Source of the DNA: Kryptolebias marmoratus
Lineage: Eukaryota > Chordata > Actinopteri > Cyprinodontiformes > Rivulidae
Reading direction: 5' to 3'
Length of the DNA stretch: 64,000 nucleotides
Assembly: GCF_001649575.2 (NCBI RefSeq)
Contig: NC_051433.1
Span: forward strand, 21,763,121 to 21,827,120
In this document: positions 29,880-42,574 of the stretch, piece by piece
Layout: every line of letters begins with the position of its first letter
Numbering within the stretch: position 1 is the stretch's first letter
Program-made: the position numbers and the translations under genes
Notes under the pieces: generated by a model
Told to the model about the DNA's origin: nothing
Database searches by the model: none
Seen by the model: only the letters and a program-made list of their open reading frames with translations

Positions 29880-32800
29880 ATGGAGGCTGCTGGGTTTGGT
29901 CAGTCTGTCCACCTGAGCCAGGATGGACAGCAGCCTACTGATGGATGCCACTCACTGCGTCCTGATAGTGAGAAAACATACCGAGCAGCTGGCAATTTTT
30001 ATTTTACTTTTTTCCATTCATTCACCTCTGGGTGGCTTCATTGTCATCATTCATGATAAGTCAGAACCACCATCTGCACCCAGATTGAGTCCTAATCTTG
30101 TAACTCAGACACACATTTTACATTTTTAACCCAAACATCAAGAAGCACACATTGTCAAATATTTATTTTATATCCTTTTTTTAAGAATTGCAAAGAGAAG
30201 AAGAGCTAAAATCGGCCTTTTCTTGCCTTGTGTTGTTCAGGGATCATTTTCTAAACTAAAGTGTCAGAATTACACGGTGTTACACCTCCGAACAACTTGA
30301 CCCTTGCATGCGTGGAGATGGCATCAAGAATGCTGAATTAATCATGAGGTCAGAAGCAGGACACAGGGTCAAATGTTTGAATGCAGAAGCCACAAAAGCT
30401 TTATATTAATAATTCATACATTAGCTTTTTTTTTATTCCAAGCAACAAGTCTTCATTTATGTTACCTTTAAGGTGTAGCTCCATGTTAATTTTATATAGA
30501 AATTATAGTGCATTTAAGGAACTTTATCGACATATTTGTGAATGTTCTCCACCTGCTCCTTTAGGAAAGGCTAAGACATTTATAATCTACTAATTTTACA
30601 TCATAAGTCCTCTGTCTCTCAGTTTGAGCTTCGTGAAATAAATAGTGATATAAATGTGACTGTGTTTGTGTTTCAGCAACACGTGCTGAGGTCAAAGTTA
30701 TCCTTCCTGCTCTTCACCCAGAAGGACTGAGGACAGCAAAGGCCTTAGCAGATAAAGCTGTCAAGGTGAGCGAGCGTTCCTGGATGCATATAAATAAGAG
30801 CTTTATGTAGACGCACACACCGATGTTTGATTGGTCCAAGAAGGAAGCCATCCCTTGTGATTCTTCTGACCCAGATGCATAAGGTGTTCTCCGTCCAGGG
30901 CCCTTACCCCGTCATTAGAGCAGCTTTGAGGGCTCGGGGCTGGGTTGAGCAGCGCTTCCATTGCTCCAAACAGCAGCATCAGAGCAGTGAGAGCAGATTC
31001 AGCTCAAATGATGCAAGTTACAGCGACGAAGGTGAGCGAGATGTGTGTCAGGAACCACATTTGTGTTGCTGAGCGCTCATGTCTGTTCGCTTGTCGTCAT
31101 TTTATTGTTGCTGGGCCTTCTCAGAGACCTCAGATAACGTTGAAAAGGAACAGGATACTGATCGACTTCACAACCTCATGGTAAAAACAAAACATAAGGA
31201 GGATGTTAATGGTGATCCAAGCATCTGAACTTTAAATTATTTCATTCTCTTTGTATAGTCTCGCCTTGTGCGAAATGAAATGGTTTATTTCTACTGGACA
31301 AACCGCAGAGACGCCATCAACACGAACAACTTGCAGAAAGAACAGATAGTTAATCACTTTGCAAAGGCTGCCAGCTTCACCACCAAGGTAGGTTTATTGT
31401 AGTTATTGTTCCTTATGGGAAAAGTGCGTCTAATTGAATTCTCCTGCCACGCTCACCTTCATCAGGCGGGGTTGTGTGTGAACTTGAGGAACCTGCACTG
31501 GTTTGATTCGGCGGACCCAGACACCTTTTTCCCTCGCTGTTACAGACTTGCGGCCAAGGACGAGAGGCACGCTTTCATTGGTTAGAGCTCATTTTACTCA
31601 AGCTTGGCTTCACTTTTCTGTTTGTTTTAATATTTCTCAGTCACTGATCTGATTTTACTCTCAAAGACTTGTTATCACCCACCAGCTAAGAGGAAAGTGT
31701 GATATTAGATGGATTTTAGCGACACTCTCAGAAAGTAACCATCGAGTGAACATCTACAGCTGATTAATCTTTGCAGTCAGCCTAGTTCAAGATGGCCACT
31801 ACAGCTAATCGGCATCGTCCAACACAAAAATGGCTTTTAACATGAGCTAAAACTTGGTGTGCTATTAACTGAAAGTCATTTATAGCAGCGGCCTCCAACC
31901 TTTTCAGCTCCACAGACCGGTTCATTATCAGAAAGTATTTTCACGGAAAAGCCTTTAAATGTGTGGTGGATAAATACAACAAAATAAAATGATATGACCG
32001 GCATGAAAACGGGGGTATTTTTTAAAACATAATAAATGTAAAGCGTTCTGACACGCATCAAGAGTGAGTCATAGACTGATGTAGTGGAGAGAATCCAGTC
32101 ATTTTTCAAAATAAATGTTCTTTAGTTTCCATAAAAAACAAAAACAAAACAGGAATACTGTAAGTTAATTATTCTTTCTCTGCGGCCCGATACCAAATGA
32201 CCCTCGGACCGGTACCGGTCCACAGCCCAGAGGTTTGGGACCTCTGATTTATAGCACATAGTCTGAGCTCTACACCTTGCACAACATATTTGCTTTAAAA
32301 CTTTCCTTTTAGCTGTTGGAATCAGCCCCGTCTGTTTGTATCTCATGACCCACTGGACAGATTTTAATGAAACGCTCAGGAAGTAATCATTACATGTACC
32401 TCTACAACTTATTAACTTTTGGCGTTAACCCGATGCAGCACGGCCGCTATAGCTAATCAACATTAGGAAACACAAAAATGGCTACAACTTAGTCAAATTT
32501 ACAGAGATTGAACAAAAACTTGGTTTGCTTGGAACTGATAGTCACAACACGTACTCTGAGCGTCTTGTGAGCGTTCACAACATTGCGTAAGATATTGTTA
32601 TTTAAAAGACTGGACCAAAATGGCTCTGCCCCTTCTCATCATAAGATGATTGAAGTCTAAAACTTTGGTATGAAAGGCAGTTGGCAGTATGTATTACAGA
32701 ATATTAAGGAAAACTAGGCCTTCATTTTTACCTTTTTTTTTCTGTGCAGAGGACTACAGGCGGACAGCGTGCACCAGTCTCCTGAAGTTCATTGTGGAGC

Positions 32801-35800
32801 AGGACAAAGATATTCAATCCAAGGGAACAGCTCACAACATTCAAAATGTTCAAGGTATAATTATTTCCCAGATGAAGGTGTACTTGATCAGTCTACTTTA
32901 AAGGTTTGTCCTTTTTTTTTGTTCACTTTCAGACCAGAGGAAACAGAAGAAGCAGGAATTAAAACAGCTGGCTCTTTCCCAGCTGATTGACACGGCACTC
33001 AAAGTATGCCAGGAGTACCTGGAGAGTCTGGAGCACAGCGACATAGACGCAAGCCAGGAAGCATCACAAACACTTACACAGGAGGAGTGGGCAGAGTTTG
33101 TTAAGAGTTACTACCTTGTTGTTCAGTGAGTGTGCAGAACTGTGTGTGTTTAAGAGCCAACAGAGAATGTCTGGCAAAGAGAAAGATTCTCCAGCGTCTT
33201 CTTACGGCACAATTATTTGTGCTTCCCCCCCTCAGTGGTGGAGCGCAGATCAAGAGCAGCAATAACTTTGTTAGCTGCTGCAAGGCCATGCTGCAGAGGC
33301 TGGAGAAAGTCAGCCCACAGTTAAGCATAGATGGCGTGCAAAACATCTGGATCATCAAACCCGGAGCAAAGTCCAGAGGCAGAGGTACGAAGTCGGGGAC
33401 ACTCGGACGCCTCTCCAACGTCTGTCGGAGTCCTGGCTGAGCCCTTTCATTTTGTTTTCAGGCATCAAATGTGCCAAACGTCTCGATCAGATCCTCAGGT
33501 TGGTGGATGTCGATCCTGTGGTTATCAAGGACAGCAAGTGGGTGGTGCAGAAGTACATCGAGCAGCCTTTGCTGGTTCACGGCACCAAGTTTGATGTGCG
33601 CCAGTGGTTTCTGGTCACTGACTGGAACCCCCTGACTGTGTGGTTTTACAAAAAGTGCTACGTGCGCTTTTCCACACAGCCCTACTCACTAGACACACTG
33701 GACAGGTAAGATTGTAATTGTATTAGTCATAAAAAAAAACACACAGATGTGATTTTTAAAATTTTTTGTATTTTATTTATTTATTCATTTTGAGAAAAAG
33801 AAACAGGAAGTGAGAAACGGATAAAAGGCAATGGTGTTTTGCATTCTGAGTTTGGAAGGAAATTTGGATTTACATCTGTGCCAGATGTATTTAGCTCTGT
33901 GAATATTTATCGGCTTCAACAAAATTCAAATTCAATCTGAAAGCAGCTTCTGAAACTTGAAACCGTCTGTGCAAATGTTGCAAAACACCTCCACTTAAAG
34001 CAGGTCGTGAAGTGTTCATGTAAAGGTTGTGTAGGATAAATACTTAATCAGACATGGAGAGTTAAGAATTTGATTATTGTTATAGTTTTATATGAGTTGT
34101 GAGTTAAAACCAATTTAGTTTTTTATTATTTGGCTGCAACTGGAAATGAGTGATTAAGATGACTAAACAACAGTCATAAGAATCCACTGATGGTTCTGCC
34201 AGTGTTTTCATCAACATAACCCGATCTTCACCTTCACTTTATCCATGTAACTCATATAACTCTTTACTATAACTCATTAAATCTGCCTGGCTCGAGGTAT
34301 TGGACTTTGTTCCCCATCTCTTTTTTTTTGGTCACTTTTCTGGAGATACTGACACAATTGTTCCAGTTCAGGATGATTTTATTAGTCATTCCAGCCATAT
34401 TTAAATAAAGTTGTGTTTCTCATAACCAGAAGTACAAAAAAAAAAACACAAACAAAGACAACAACATATGGTAGCAAATATTGCAGAAACAACTATAAGT
34501 CAAACAACTATATTTCTAATTTAAAAAATATAAGATAGTTCAAAATAACTATGGATACAGTAATTGCATTATGTAGACTCAAACAGTCAAATGGAGCCAA
34601 ACTTGAGTGAAAAGCATTAAAATAACTGCTAATAATAAAAACTAGAGCTAAATAGCCTTAAAACGTAGCTTGTAAATGTTACAGGGATTTCAGCAGTCAT
34701 CAGATGGGCCTACTGTGTTCTTGTGTTTGTGCCTTCTGTAGTTCTGCACTCCCGCGGGGTAACTTCTGTTATTTTTATGGTTATAATTTAAAACTTGTTC
34801 TTATGTTTTGCACACTGAATATTTACTGCCTGCTGCCATGAAAGGCAGGCGATCATGTAAATCCCTAAATATGACCTCTGAAATGAAAGATATTCACTCC
34901 TTGAAGGAATGCTAAACCTTTTAATTGTAACATGTTTTTAATTGCATTTTACAAAATATTTCAACTTTTTTTTTAGCATAATTAGAAACAATCATCTACT
35001 TCTTCAAATGGACTTTTCTTGTGTTAACACATGCTACAAAGCATAATAAGAACAGAACATACTTCTATCTAAAATAATCCTCTTTGCCTCATTTATTTGT
35101 TTTCTTGACTTTCTTCCCATTTAGCTCTGTGCACTTGTGCAATAACTCCATCCAGAAACACCTGAGGCCTTCTCAGCAGCGCCATCGAGGCATTCCCGCC
35201 GACAACATGTGGCTGGACAACCAGTTCCGGGCCTTCCTGGCCAGCCAGGACCGGGAGGCTCTGTGGGAGACTGTTGTTGTCCCAGGAATGAAGAAAGCTG
35301 TCATCCACGCGTTACAGACGGCACAGGACCTGGTGGAGTCACGCAAAAACACATTTGAGCTCTACGGTGCTGATTTTATGTTGGGTACGATGAAACACTA
35401 AACTAACAGTACCTTATATTCAAAATAGTTTTTTATCTGTAGTTTATTAGGGGTGTCTTAGCCAGGACAGTGCAGTGATTCAGACTAGTAATATTTATAA
35501 CAACTCACACATTTACACAAAATATTACCCATCACATTAACAACACGGAGCTGTACGACTGTTTCTCAGGTCAGGACCTGCATCCATGGTTAATAGAAAT
35601 CAACGCTAGCCCCACCATGGCGCCCTCAACGTCTGTGACGGCTCATCTCTGTGCTGCTGTGCAGGAGGACACCTTACGGGTCGTCCTGGACCGGAGAGGG
35701 GACCGCACCGCAAACACCGGAGACTTTCAGCTCATTTATAAGCAGGTGAGGTTCCGACCACAGCGCAGGCGCGGAAGGTGCGGGTGGTGGTTGTTATGAT

Positions 35801-36209
35801 GTAACCTCATCTCCAGGTGTCGGTAGAAGTACCACAGTACATAGGAATCAACTTACTTGTCAGGGGTGTCACCATCAAAAGACCCTGCCCTCTTCCTCCT
35901 CTGAGGCCGTCCTACCATTTAGCAGCGAAACGCCGAGGCCTCCACAAAGAGAAAGATCCCGCTCCGGAGAGAGTTACACCTTTGCCCAAGATGTTGTTGA
36001 GGAGAGCGGGGCTGAGGAACAACAGCAGCGAGGCACTGCCATCTCCTCCTCCTCCTCCTCTCGAAGCATGCGGCCCCAAACAAGTTGAACTCACACTTAA
36101 CCTGCCAACGAGGGTCAACAAGCCTGTGCCTTTTAACAGAGCGTCACAGTTTGAGGTTTTATCTTCGAGACGAGCAGAGGTATCAAACGTGTGCTTAGAC
36201 AACATTTAG
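29880..36209 (+). CDS. ttll3: Tubulin monoglycylase TTLL3
   Basis: Coding exons 29880-29967, 30677-30765, 30875-31031, 31125-31180, 31259-31387, 31466-31580, 32750-32854, 32933-33125, 33236-33384, 33462-33705, 35125-35384, 35570-35745 and 35817-36209 join to 717 aa. TTLL3 adds the first glycine to side chains of tubulin in cilia and flagella, using ATP. Visible motifs: [19 protein letters not shown] near the N-terminus, [14 protein letters not shown] (ATP-grasp loop, about 347-361), [12 protein letters not shown] (about 404) and [10 protein letters not shown] (about 538, metal/ATP site). The tail (last 130 residues) is basic and Pro-rich. Choice over TTLL8 rests on similarity and on cidec nearby, its human neighbour. 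The first coding exon is the least certain. An in-frame ATG at 29862 would add six residues. Intron 6 holds two Rep-A copies and a hAT MITE. Confidence 0.93.
31668..32325 (-). repeat. Rep-A copy split by a hAT MITE
   Basis: Minus-orientation copy in two pieces, 31668-31885 and 32255-32325. The left part ends at GAAAGTC plus ATTTATAG and the right part resumes CACATAGTCTGAGCTCTACA, which rejoins the family sequence once the MITE and one target repeat are removed. Confidence 0.75.
31886..32246. mobile_element. hAT-type MITE, 361 bp
   Basis: The element begins CAGCGGCCTCCAACCTTTT and ends AGGTTTGGGACCTCTG, giving imperfect terminal inverted repeats (13 of 19 match). It is flanked by a perfect 8-bp target duplication, ATTTATAG (31878-31885 and 32247-32254), the hallmark of hAT elements. 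There is no transposase, so it is non-autonomous. It sits within ttll3 intron 6, nested in Rep-A. Confidence 0.9.
32326..32695 (-). repeat. Rep-A dispersed repeat, minus orientation
   Basis: Near-complete copy: GACCCACTGGACAGATTTTA, CAACTTATTAACTTTTGGCG, CACAAAAATGGCTACAACTT, CATCATAAGATGATTGAAGT and ATGAAAGGCAGTTGGC. It is immediately adjacent to the split copy in ttll3 intron 6. Confidence 0.75.
34836..34915. repeat. Rep-A head-like fragment
   Basis: Short piece with CCATGAAAGGCAGGCGATCA and the palindromic CTCCTTGAAGGAATGC about 50 bp apart. It lies in ttll3 intron 10, which holds no other recognisable feature. Confidence 0.45.
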
Positions 36210-36308
36210 CTGAATTCAGCCACAGAGGAACACACAGATCCATCGTTTCAGGAAGTGACTGCTCTGAAACAGCCCAAACATGTAGTCAACAACCCCATGA
36301 GTGCCTAA

Positions 36309-36314
36309 AATAAA
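36309..36314 (+). terminator. ttll3 polyadenylation signal
   Basis: AATAAA about 100 nt after the stop codon. A Rep-A copy begins about 40 bp further on. Confidence 0.6.
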
Positions 36315-36349
36315 TCCTTTGACAAAAACAAACTCCTGTCTTCGATTTG

Positions 36350-36700
36350 CTTTTTATTGCTCGCTACTGAAAGGCAAAGGTGAACGATAAGATTTTTGCC
36401 CGTGTGTGTATGTTCGTGTCTGTCTGTTAGCAAAATATCTTCTAAACCACCGGACAAATTTGAATGTACCCTGCAGACAGTAATCACTGGATGTACATCT
36501 TCACCAGATTAATGTTTGGAGTCAGTCCAATTTAAGATGGCTGCCACAGACAATCATCATCAGCCAACACAACCGTGACTCAGTCAGTGTTACAGATTAG
36601 CTGAAACTGATGTGGCAGTAGCTGAGGGTCGTTCACAACACATACTCTGAGCCTGACATCTCACAATATGGCATGAGACTGCTCATAATGTTATTTTCAA
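36350..36700 (-). repeat. Rep-A dispersed repeat, minus orientation
   Basis: Starts GCTCGCTACTGAAAGGCAAA, then GTCTGTTAGCAAAATATCTT, TTAAGATGGCTGCCACAGAC, TGGCAGTAGCTGAGGGTC and CATACTCTGAGCCTGACATC. It sits directly behind the ttll3 3' end. Confidence 0.75.
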
Positions 36701-36719
36701 TATTAAAAAGATTAAGTAA

Positions 36720-37650
36720 GAAGAATGTCTTTATTGGTAATAGTGTGGATTACAGTAAATGGGATAAAAGCAAGTTAAATTTAACTACATATTGAATTAT
36801 TCCTTGGCATAATTCATAATTCTAGAGGACATTATGTCTTCAGGGTGTTTGTCCAATTCTAGTCACTATGATCTCTCTCAAAAAATTTAAAGACAATTTA
36901 TTTACATTTGCCAGAAACATTCACCTCACAAAAAAATTAACTGAATAGATTTGATGGCAAGTGGTCACCTTATTCTTAAAGAACATTTTTCACCATAGCT
37001 CTAAATTTTATGCACTGTGGTTATGAAAAGAGGTTTAATTTTCTTTTTAAGATTCAAGCTATAATCTAGGTGTAATCGCCATACAAACTGAACTATAAAA
37101 GCAGATCTATACAAGTTTATTTTGATTTGAAGCACAGTTACCAAACAAAATGAATGATCAGAGTTCATCCTTACACCCAGGGAGAATAAAAATGTGCTCA
37201 TTTAAGATAAAACCAAATCATGGGTATTGGTACTCACCTGGTTGCGTCCATAATAACAGTAACTTGCAGAGAAAACAGATTTCTAAGAGCAAAATAGCAT
37301 TTTTTGTATAGAAAGAAGGGAAGTGGAAGTAACTTAACTTAATGGAGTTAAAGTTATAATTAAAGAAATAAAAAATATATTGTGTTTATGTGGCATCCTT
37401 TATGAATTGAGAGTACAAATGTTTAAAACAACAAACTAAACTGAAATATTGATAAATTAAGAGAACCACTGTGTTTAAGTATATAATCACTTTAGAAAAA
37501 ATAGATAATACTGGAGAAGTTGATTATCGCACCACTTAAATAATTAGGCTCAAATGTACAATTTATTCACTGGGTTCCGCTGGGTTTTTATTTTTGCAGG
37601 AGGTTAGGAAGTCGTTCAAACATGTAAAAGTTTTGTTTTCAGCAGCACCT
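36720..37650. other. AT-rich intergenic, ttll3 to uqcrc1
   Basis: No gene, tRNA or clear repeat was recognised. Composition is strongly AT-rich with short frames only. Confidence 0.6.
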
Positions 37651-37724
37651 CCACACATTGACCGGTTGGTGGCGGTAAACAGCCAGGAGCAATCTGCAAT
37701 TTATCATCCGTAGAAGAAGAAACG
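37651..37724 (+). mobile_element. I-type LINE 3'-end remnant at uqcrc1 promoter
   Basis: Contains CCACAC, GGTTGGTGGCGGTAAACAGC and a GTAGAAGAAGAAACGG end. It resembles the 3' end of the LINE at 27.8 kb (CCACACTCC ... GTTAATAATGCAC ... AGGAGAAGAG) and the GGTGGCGGTAA/AGAAGAAG tails of fish I-type elements. It stops 26 bp before the uqcrc1 ATG. Short and decayed, so tentative. Confidence 0.45.
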
Positions 37725-37750
37725 GTCCGCTGCTGTAACCGAGCTGAGAA

Positions 37751-40700
37751 ATGGCGGCGTCTGTGTGCAGAGTTGGAAGCACCGTGGGTCGAGTCCTCGC
37801 CAAAACCCGCAATGTAAGTATATTAAAATAAATCTGGACACTTTTACAGAGTTAAAACACCCTCAGCGGCTCTGAGGCTGGCGGATCGGTTCGCTGTGCT
37901 GAACCCGGAGCGGGGCTGCTAACCGGTTAGCATCACTTAGCTTTGGTGAATGAAGGTCACCGGACAAACTGAGCTCAGCCTTTATAACCTCTTAGAAACA
38001 AACAGTGTCCACTCCATACGAAAAGGAAAACCTTTACTCTTGTTGTTTGTGATGACTTATGACTCAGCTCTTTAAACATTTTGAGTTTACCCTCTCTTAC
38101 GCTCAGTGCTTCCTGGCTAACAGTGTTAGCATGGTGACTTTTGAAAGGCAGATCCCGACTTTCTGTTACGATGTTACAGTTGCTGAAGTGTTTGCTTGTT
38201 TAATAATTTGATTAAAAAAAATGTAGTATTGCATAATAGTAGTAATGAGACCAATTAAGCAACGTTTACTGGGTTTGAACATTATGATTTGTGTTTTTGT
38301 TTTGAAATGGCACGGTCCTGTTAATAATAAGGATACAGCAAGATTTAAACATAAAAAGAACCAATAAAACTCTCTGTTTTTTCTCAGGCTGTTAAATTTA
38401 GCTGTGCTGTTTTAGATATTTTAGTGTAGATGTTGTCTTGTGCCAAACATTTCCGCTCATTTGACCGGATCAGCATCTTAGTGACACAATCAGACAGTGG
38501 ATGGAAGATTGAACTTCTTTCACTCAGTTTCTGTATTCTGATTGTGTTTCCTGTAACACTATTATTGGGGTTTTCTGTTTTGTAGTGAAATGTTTGTGTC
38601 AGATTATTTTTAATCAAATGTAAAGCTTTATTATTTATTTTTTGTCTGCACCCTTCCAGCCCATCCTGCTGTCTTTGAGACGTGGACAGACTTCAGTCAG
38701 CTACGCTCAGAGCCTCCTGGGAGCCCCCGAGACCCATCTTACTTCCCTGGACAATGGTTTGAAGGTTGCGTCTGAAGATACAGGACATGCAACGTGCACG
38801 GTATGAACACATTAATATACTCCCTTTTTTATTATTAAAGCATACATTAATCATTATGTTTTAATTCAGATGCAGTATAACTGAGCTCTCCACGCATGTT
38901 CTCTGACACACAGGTTGGGCTGTGGATAAATGCTGGCAGCCGCTATGAGAGCGAGAAGCTCAATGGAACAGGCTTTTTCCTGGAGCACATGGCTTTCAAG
39001 GTGAACTTAATGACCAAAAGGCTTGAAACAAAACTTTATTTGTCAGATCAGATATAATGTATTTAACATCGCTAGCAAATCTCTGAACTTTAAATCTAAT
39101 TGTCTGACTCATTTAAAAAAATTTATGAACAAATGTACATTTTACTCCTCTTACAATTTTTCCTTTTACATCTGTATATCAATATACATATATACATTTA
39201 TTGATACAATTATTAAACAGAACACAATCATATGCCAAGGAACAGAGCATGATGAAGAAAGCAGCTATGGGAGGAGAAAGATATACATATTTTTAAGGCA
39301 AACTGAAATTGATTACATTCATTCTCGAGGCCAAAACTGCCCTGAAGCTTTGCCAAACTGTCGATAAAGTTGTGGACATGTGGGTTTCCAGTCACGAAAA
39401 GGTTGTGCTCACTCTGACACTGTTTTAGTTTTGTTGGTAAAATAAACACCTGAAGCCAGCGCCTCACTGTACTGCGACTTTTGGAGACTAGTTTGCAAAA
39501 CAGTCTTCGTGAGGAAGTCTCCAAAATGTTTCCACATAACTACAAATTGTTGGGTTTTATTTATGTGCTTGGCACATTATTAATAGTGCATCTAATACCT
39601 GTGGGGGGAGCCAAAGAGCAACAAACAAATCCCTGAGTCTCTGCTGTTGCCCTAGCTCTGTCAGACTTCATTAAACTTGTACTTTACACACATTTTCTTT
39701 CACCTGCAGGGAACTAAGAAGCATTCCCAAACAGCCCTGGAGCAGCAGGTGGAGTCTATGGGTGGTCATCTGAGTGCCTACACCTCCCGTGAGCATACTG
39801 CATACTACATGAAGGTCCTTGCCAAAGATCTGCCTAAAGGTAAGAAGACATATTGAAAAACTGACATATTTTACAGTTGGCTTGATAATGAAGCCATTCA
39901 GATTTCCCTGTGCACGGGGCAGTAATTCCACTTTCTTTCCCCATTTCTCAGCACAAACTGTGTGTGTATGTCCTGTTTCCCAGCTGTGGAGCTGCTGTCA
40001 GAGGTGGTGCAGAGCTGCTCGCTGAACGAGGCAGACATCGAGCAGCAGAGAAACGTGGTGCTGCACGAGCTGGAGGAAGCTGAGGGCAACCTGCAGGAGG
40101 TTTGCCTGGACATGCTGCACGCCACAGCTTACCAGGGCACCCCTCTGGGAAAAAGTGCTCTGGGCCCCTCCAGCACTGCCAGGTAGGGGGACCTGGATCT
40201 TGACGCTTTGACGGTTTAATTTGTTTCAACGGGAGCACGCTGTTGTTGACGTGTGCGGTGTTGTAATGGTGCCACTTGTAGCTCATCACCAAGCACCACT
40301 GCCCTGTTATTGACCATGATGTAACTAAAATACTCCTCACAAAGTCTGCATGGTTTTCTAAGTTGCTTGTATTTGCTGCTCGCAGGAATCTGACTCGACA
40401 GGACTTAGTGGATTACATCAACACTCATTATAAAGCTCCTCGTATGGTGCTGGCTGCTGCTGGAGGTAGGTCGTGTTCCTTCTAACAGGGATTGTGAGAA
40501 GGAGCCCATGCATTCCTATAATGGCTTGTTTATTTGGCGTGCTTCATCTGCAGGTGTTGATCACGACGAGCTGGTTGGTTTGGCCAAGACTCATTTGAGT
40601 GGAGTGTCTTTTGAGTATGAGGGAGACGCCGTTCCTGTGCCGCCACCCTGCAGGTTTACTGGCAGTGAGGTGAGATCAGCTTCTTTGGGTTTTTTTTTTT

Positions 40701-42574
40701 TTCTTCCTATAAACATTTAGATTCATCTAATTCTCTGAAGGAAGGTTCAGACCTTGGTTTAATGAAGAACTCGTTAGAAATATAGTATATAAAAGTCTGT
40801 TTAAAATGGCTATCATTAAATGAATTTAGTTGTACTTTAAAGTGATGCTTTAATGCATTACGTGGGATTTTTAGATTGTGGCTGCAGAGATGTTGAATTC
40901 AGTCAGGGTAAAGCGTCTGATTTTGTTTTCCGTTTCCTCCCAGATTCGTATGCGTGACGACGCCATGCCTCTGGCACACGTTGCCATCGCTGTGGAGACC
41001 GCTGGTGTCACCAGTCCAGACTTGGTGCCTCTGATGTTGGCCAACTCCATCATTGGCAGCTATGACATGACCTTTGGGGGTGACAAGGTGGGAAGGTTTT
41101 AATTGTTTGCCTCCTGTATGGTTTTGTTCAAGTGTCTTAAACAAAAGCAGGTGAAATCTGTGACATTAGTACGTTGAATTGTTGTATTGGTTTGGAAAAA
41201 TCCCCTTAAGCTTTGCCCACTTGGGACTGTTTATGTCCTGAGTGGCCATTAAGGAGGGGTAGAACAAAAGTCTCTCTGAAAACCTGAGTCGTGGGTCTTC
41301 CCCCTGCCTCCGGACCTGTCGGGAGGAACACAGCGTAAAACAAACGAAGTAATGGTTATTTAGAACGGTGTGAATGTCGGGTTTGGATGTGAAGTACTTT
41401 ATTTCACAGGGATGACTTTCTTCTATGTAAAATACACAACAAAAAACACTTACTTAAATCATTGAATTTTTTGTTGAACTGAAACACTTTTTGCTGTAGT
41501 TTTGTTAAAATTTGTTAAATTCCATTCAATTCTTGAATATTTTCCTTTGAATTTTGTAGTAATTTGAATAATTCACCATATAAAAAAGAGACCCTTTTAG
41601 CTGGAAAAAAGTAGATTTTTGTCACAAAATAAAAAAATTTAGAAAAACAAAAACTAAAATAATTAAATTTAGCTACAATCAGATTCCTGGATAATGCCGT
41701 TCAGATCTGATTGTGAAGAAGAAATCTGTTCCTTTGTGTCCTGCAGAACCTGAGCAGCCGTCTGGCTCGCCTCAGTGTGGAGTACAAAATGTGTCACAGC
41801 TTCCAGGCCTTCCACACGTGTTACAGCGACACCGGCCTGCTGGGCATCTACTTTGTGGCTGATAAATACAACATTGATAACATGTTGTACAGGTGCCAGA
41901 ACACCTGGTAAGTCGTGACTCTGACATCAGATACCAAAGACACACAGTCGCTGTACTCCAGATGATTGTTGTTGTTTTCCCACAGGATGAACCTGTGCAC
42001 CGCAATCCTTGAGAAGGACATGGCCAGAGGCCGAAACGCCCTGAAGGCCAGTTTGATTGGACAGCTTAATGGTATGTTATGTGTTTAGCATAAAATCTCT
42101 CCAAAGATTCGTCCATGAGAGCCCTGAACATGACATCAGCGGCCTGTTTTTCTTGCAGGAACAACACCCATTTGTGATGAAATCGGCAGACACGTCCTGT
42201 ACTACGGGCGCCGTATTCCTCTCGCTGAGTGGAACGCTCGGATCGATGTAGGTCAACCGGCTCCACAGCATGCCGCAGTACCTCTTTTTTTTTTAAAGCA
42301 AACATTTTCTGATGTAGAGGTTTGTGCTTCTCTCTCCTTTCAGGCCGTGACCCCCAGTATGGTCCGTGACGTCTGCGCCAAATACTTCTACGACAAATGT
42401 CCAGCGATGGTCGGCATTGGTGAGTTCTGTGTGCTGTTGTCCCTTTGCAGCAAACTCAGAGTCCGGGCGGTCATTTGACTAATCAGCGCCTCCCTCTTCT
42501 CTCCACCAGGCCCCGTCGAGGCGATGACCGACTACAACAGAGTGCGCAGCTCTATGTACTGGCTCAAGTTTTAA
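37751..42574 (+). CDS. uqcrc1: Ubiquinol-cytochrome c reductase core protein 1
   Basis: Coding exons 37751-37813, 38660-38800, 38914-39000, 39710-39839, 39984-40182, 40386-40465, 40554-40669, 40944-41087, 41747-41907, 41986-42071, 42159-42247, 42344-42419 and 42510-42574 join to 478 aa (human 480). It is the core 1 subunit of mitochondrial complex III, on the matrix side of the inner membrane. The N-terminus ([20 protein letters not shown]) is a basic presequence. It belongs to the M16 peptidase family, but the zinc motif HxxEH reads FFLEH at 89-93, so the first His is lost, as in other core 1 proteins. This separates it from the active processing peptidase beta subunit. Other family blocks: [34 protein letters not shown], and the C-terminal end SSMYWLKF. 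Its human neighbour is UCN2, as here. Confidence 0.97.

Noticed and set aside
29880..36209. TTLL8 instead of TTLL3
   Set aside because: TTLL8 is the closest relative, but linkage to cidec and rpn1-group genes and overall similarity fit TTLL3 better.
37751..42574. Mitochondrial processing peptidase beta subunit (pmpcb)
   Set aside because: The zinc-binding HxxEH motif is broken and the protein ends SSMYWLKF, as in core 1.
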